Positions 6,211-8,460 of a stretch of 8,460 bases of DNA are shown piece after piece. The stretch is from Pseudomonadota bacterium. Lineage in GTDB: Bacteria > Pseudomonadota > Alphaproteobacteria > Rhizobiales > Devosiaceae. The stretch is taken from contig JAEZHZ010000356.1 in the NCBI GenBank assembly GCA_023436745.1, positions 1 through 8,460 of the forward strand, written 5' to 3'. The position numbers and the translations under genes were made by a program. Each line of letters opens with the position of its first letter. Position 1 is the first letter of the stretch. The notes under the pieces were generated by a model. The model had not been told where the DNA came from. It was given only the letters and a program-made list of their open reading frames with translations, and did not search any database.

Positions 6211-6984
6211 TCAATAGGCGTCGCCTGGCGGTTCGACGCCGGCCAGCCGATGTGCCTCGGCCACCATCGCGCGGACCCGCCCGGCAGCAAGCTCGAGCCG
6301 TTCGGCATCCTCGGATCGCAGCACCAGTTCGGTCATCACCCGGTCCTTGCCCATCTGCGGATAGCTGCCCATCTTGACGTCCGGAAACTCGGCCTGCAGG
6401 GCCGCCAGCGCGCCACCGATGGTCCCCTCGCCGACTGCCGCCTTCACCGTCACCGACTGGACCTTGCGTCCGCCCTCGAGAGTGGGCGCGATCGCCTCCA
6501 GCATCGCCCGCATGATCACCGGCACGCCGGCCATGACATGGACATTGCCGATGCGGAAGCCGGGGGCGGCGCTCACGGAATTCACGATGAGCGAAGCGCC
6601 TTCGGGAATCCGCGCCATCCGCAGGCGTGATTCGTTGGCCTCCGTGCCGGTCTGCTTCCACCGCGCTTCGAGCATCGCCCGCGCTTCCGCGTTGATCGGC
6701 AACGCCACCCCGAATGCCGCGGCAATGGCATCGGCGGTGATGTCGTCGTGCGTTGGCCCGATGCCTCCGGTGGTGAACACGTAGGTGTAGCGCGCCCGCA
6801 CCGCGTTCACCGCGGCGACGATGTCATCCATCTCGTCCGCGACTACCCGCACTTCCTTCAGGTCGATCCCGAGATCGGTGCAGAAATCGGCGACAGCTCC
6901 GATGTTGACGTCCTTGGTGCGGCCGGAGAGGATTTCGTCGCCGATGACGATCAGGGCGGCGGTGACGCGGGTGTTCTCTGGCAT
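6211..6984 (-). CDS. Stand-alone CinA-type molybdopterin-binding domain protein (COG1058)
   Basis: This 257-residue cytoplasmic protein belongs to the MoaB/Mog-like molybdopterin-binding fold found in the N-terminal half of CinA. The N-terminus is ALIVIGDEILSGRTKDVN (about 10-27), and the nucleotide/pterin-binding loop is TTGGIGPTHDDIT (71-83). The middle, with MARIPEGASLIVNSVSAAPGF (about 123-143) and HVMAGVPVIM (149-158), is typical of the family. The C-terminal nicotinamide-nucleotide amidase (PncC) domain of full-length CinA (about 410 residues) is absent, so the exact substrate is uncertain; in CinA this domain has been linked to ADP-ribose pyrophosphatase activity. The ATG at 6984 is chosen because the conserved fold starts just after it. 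The frame is open to 7062, but that extension is unlike the family. Only a weak GGA precedes the start. It is the first gene of a leftward unit with gpt and tRNA-Leu, and divergent from map. Confidence 0.9.
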   Translation of the reverse strand: MPENTRVTAALIVIGDEILSGRTKDVNIGAVADFCTDLGIDLKEVRVVADEMDDIVAAVNAVRARYTYVFTTGGIGPTHDDITADAIAAAFGVALPINAEARAMLEARWKQTGTEANESRLRMARIPEGASLIVNSVSAAPGFRIGNVHVMAGVPVIMRAMLEAIAPTLEGGRKVQSVTVKAAVGEGTIGGALAALQAEFPDVKMGSYPQMGKDRVMTELVLRSEDAERLELAAGRVRAMVAEAHRLAGVEPPGDAY

Positions 6985-7011
6985 GGCAGTGTCCGGGCGC
7001 TGGGGCGGCAA

Positions 7012-7040
7012 GCAATGCGCCGGGGTACCGATTGCGTCAA
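7012..7040 (-). promoter_or_regulatory. Possible promoter of the cinA-type gene / gpt / tRNA-Leu unit
   Basis: On the minus strand TTGACG (7040-7035) is a good -35 match. After 17 bases comes CATTGC (7017-7012), a poor -10. Strong -35 with weak -10 elements are usual in alphaproteobacteria. The position, 28 bases before the ATG at 6984, fits, but this is a pattern match only. Confidence 0.35.
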
Positions 7041-7055
7041 GCGCGCGTGCAAGTC

Positions 7056-7084
7056 TTTTCACGGCGGCCCGTCGCGACTATTTT
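7056..7084 (+). promoter_or_regulatory. Possible promoter of map-radC
   Basis: TTTTCA (7056-7061) and TATTTT (7079-7084) are separated by 17 bases and each match four of six consensus positions. This would start transcription near 7091, just before the GGAG ribosome site at 7096-7099. It lies back to back with the candidate promoter for the leftward unit. The evidence is weak. Confidence 0.3.
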
Positions 7085-7105
7085 CAGTACGTAACGGAGT
7101 AGCCC

Positions 7106-7945
7106 ATGATCACCTATGTCGATGCCAGCCCGCGCCTGCGGCGCACTCCCGGCGTCATTCCGCTTCACGGCGAGGAGGGCTTCGAGGGTATGCGTCGTGC
7201 CGGCCAACTCACGGCGCAGGCGCTCGACGCGATCACGCCCTTCGTCGAGCCCGGCGTGGCCACGTCGACCATCGACAAGATCGCCTACGAGTTTGCCCGC
7301 GACCATGGCGCTCTCCCGGCGACCATCTTCTACAAGGGTTACCGGCATGCCACCTGCATTTCCATCAACCACGTCGTCTGCCACGGAATCCCGGACGACC
7401 GTCCTCTGCGCGAGGGCGACATTGCCAACATCGACCTGACGCTGATCGTCGATGGCTGGCACGGCGATTCGAGCCGCATGTACCCCGTTGGCGAAATCTC
7501 GCGCAAAGCCGAGCGTCTGATCGAGGTGACCTACGAAAGCCTCGATGCCGGTATCGCCGCCGCCCGCCCCGGCAACACCACCGGCGACATAGGCGCCGCC
7601 ATCCAGGTGCTGGCGGAAGCGGAGCGCATGAGCGTGGTGCGCGATTTCGTCGGCCACGGTGTCGGACGCCTGTTCCACGACGAGCCGAACATCCTCCACT
7701 TCGGCACACCCGGCAGCGGTGTACCGCTCAAGCCCGGCATGATCTTCACCATCGAGCCGATGATCAATCTTGGCCGCCCGCACGTGAAGATCCTCTCCGA
7801 CGGGTGGACCGCCGTCACCCGTGACCGCACCCTTTCGGCGCAGGCCGAACACACCATCGGAATCACCGAAACGGGCTGCGAGATTTTCACCCTGTCCCCC
7901 GGCGGCCTGTTCAATCCGCTTGCCGCACGCAAAGCCGCCGCCTGA
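7106..7945 (+). CDS. map: Methionine aminopeptidase, type I
   Basis: This cytoplasmic metalloenzyme removes the initiator methionine from new proteins after deformylation. The 279 residues form a complete pita-bread-fold MetAP. All five metal ligands are present with the spacing of the E. coli enzyme: Asp110 (ANIDLT), Asp121 (WHGDSS), His184 (FVGHGVG), Glu217 (FTIEPM) and Glu248 (QAEHTI). The substrate-contacting His93 (VVCHGIP) and His191 (LFHDEP) are also there. The N-terminus carries about 13 extra residues (MITYVDASPRLRR...) compared with E. coli. It lacks the SH3-binding or zinc-finger extension of type Ib/Ic enzymes. The ATG at 7106 has GGAG at 7096-7099. The stop overlaps the radC start by one base, so the two are probably cotranscribed. 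Confidence 0.97.
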   Translation: MITYVDASPRLRRTPGVIPLHGEEGFEGMRRAGQLTAQALDAITPFVEPGVATSTIDKIAYEFARDHGALPATIFYKGYRHATCISINHVVCHGIPDDRPLREGDIANIDLTLIVDGWHGDSSRMYPVGEISRKAERLIEVTYESLDAGIAAARPGNTTGDIGAAIQVLAEAERMSVVRDFVGHGVGRLFHDEPNILHFGTPGSGVPLKPGMIFTIEPMINLGRPHVKILSDGWTAVTRDRTLSAQAEHTIGITETGCEIFTLSPGGLFNPLAARKAAA

Positions 7946-8460
7946 TGGAGAAGCGGTCGGCGGAGCTCGATGAAGCATCAACTTTTCCGTTGGCCGCCGC
8001 TGTCGAGGTGGATGCTGCGGCCATTAAGCCGCCCAACGATCACAAAGGCCATCGCCAGCGGGTCCGTGACCGGTTCCTGAAGGTTGGCGGTGACGCCTTC
8101 GAGGATTACGAGCTGCTGGAGATGGTGCTCCACCTCGTCATACCGCAAAAGGACACCAAGCCATTGGCCAAGGCGCTGCTCCGCGAGTTCGGCTCCTTCT
8201 CCGGAGTCTTTTCTGCCAGCAAGGCGCGCCTTGAAGCTGTTCCCGGGCTCGGCCCGACAACCGTTGCCTCACTAAAGATCATCCAGGCAGTGGCCGCGCG
8301 CTTCGCGCGGGATCGCCTGGATCACACGCAGCCGATCCTCTCCTCCTGGAAGGAGCTGATCGACTACTGCCGCAGCCAGATGGCCTTCGAAACGATCGAG
8401 CAGTTCCGGATCCTGTTCCTCGACAAGAAGAACCGGCTCATCGCGGACGAGGTGCAGCAG
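7945..8460 (+). CDS. radC: RadC family (UPF0758) JAB-domain protein, 3'-partial
   Basis: The frame runs from ATG at 7945 to the window end without a stop, giving 172 residues of a protein that normally has about 220-240. After a variable N-terminus, HKGHRQRVRDRF (about 33-44) begins the conserved part. The N-terminal helix-hairpin-helix-like region follows, with DYELLEMVLHLVIPQKDTKPLAKALL and LEAVPGLGPTTVASLK (about 97-112). Then comes the start of the JAB/MPN domain (EQFRILFLDKKNRLIADEVQQ). The metal motif (HNHP...SGD type) would lie just past the edge, so catalytic potential cannot be judged. Despite its name, the role of RadC in repair is doubtful in the literature. No ribosome site precedes the ATG, which shares one base with the map stop; translation is presumably coupled. 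Confidence 0.92.
   Translation, partial: MEKRSAELDEASTFPLAAAVEVDAAAIKPPNDHKGHRQRVRDRFLKVGGDAFEDYELLEMVLHLVIPQKDTKPLAKALLREFGSFSGVFSASKARLEAVPGLGPTTVASLKIIQAVAARFARDRLDHTQPILSSWKELIDYCRSQMAFETIEQFRILFLDKKNRLIADEVQQ

Noticed and set aside
5614..6630. Open frame of 338 codons on the plus strand across tRNA-Leu, gpt and the cinA-type gene
   Set aside because: It is antisense to a tRNA and two well-conserved proteins, has a His/Arg/Gly-rich product, and shows no conserved domain.
6748..7824. Open frame of 358 codons on the plus strand overlapping map in another frame
   Set aside because: The product is Arg/His/Pro-rich low-complexity sequence, and map in the other frame has every catalytic residue.

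Overview
The window looks like chromosomal DNA of a GC-rich alphaproteobacterium, most likely of the order Sphingomonadales (Erythrobacter, Novosphingobium or Sphingomonas type). This rests on codon use, on the fused MrpA-MrpB form of the antiporter, and on the style of the Gpt, MetAP and RadC proteins. It is inference from remembered families, since no search was run. Coding density is very high, and the longest gap without a gene is about 120 bases.

Region 1 (1-5139, + strand) is the greater part of an Mrp/Pha/Mnh-type multisubunit monovalent cation/proton antiporter operon. It holds the 3' two thirds of a fused mrpA-mrpB gene, then mrpC, mrpD, mrpE, mrpF and mrpG. Consecutive genes overlap by 10, 4, 4 and 1 bases or are 3 bases apart, so they are surely one translationally coupled transcript. 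The products assemble in the inner membrane. MrpA and MrpD are complex I-like antiporter modules, MrpC is NuoK-like, and MrpB, E, F and G are small membrane subunits. Together they exchange cytoplasmic Na+ (or K+) for external H+.

Region 2 (5140-5552) is a 73-base spacer with a strong dyad, followed by a small helix-turn-helix gene of 106 codons on the + strand. The dyad overlaps a possible extended -10 element and may be an autoregulatory operator.

Region 3 (5553-6984, - strand) is a likely transcription unit reading leftwards: a stand-alone CinA-type molybdopterin-binding domain protein, xanthine phosphoribosyltransferase (gpt, TTG start), and tRNA-Leu(UAA). The tRNA begins only 8 bases after the gpt stop codon. 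It converges on the helix-turn-helix gene with 19 bases between them.

Region 4 (6985-8460, + strand) is a 121-base divergent promoter region, then type I methionine aminopeptidase (map), then radC. The radC start codon overlaps the map stop codon by one base, and radC is cut by the window end before its metal-binding domain motif.

I found no mobile element, CRISPR array, phage gene or clear foreign segment. I do not see a new multi-gene system. The points most worth a second look are the gpt-tRNA linkage, the dyad in front of the helix-turn-helix gene, and sequence details in MrpD.
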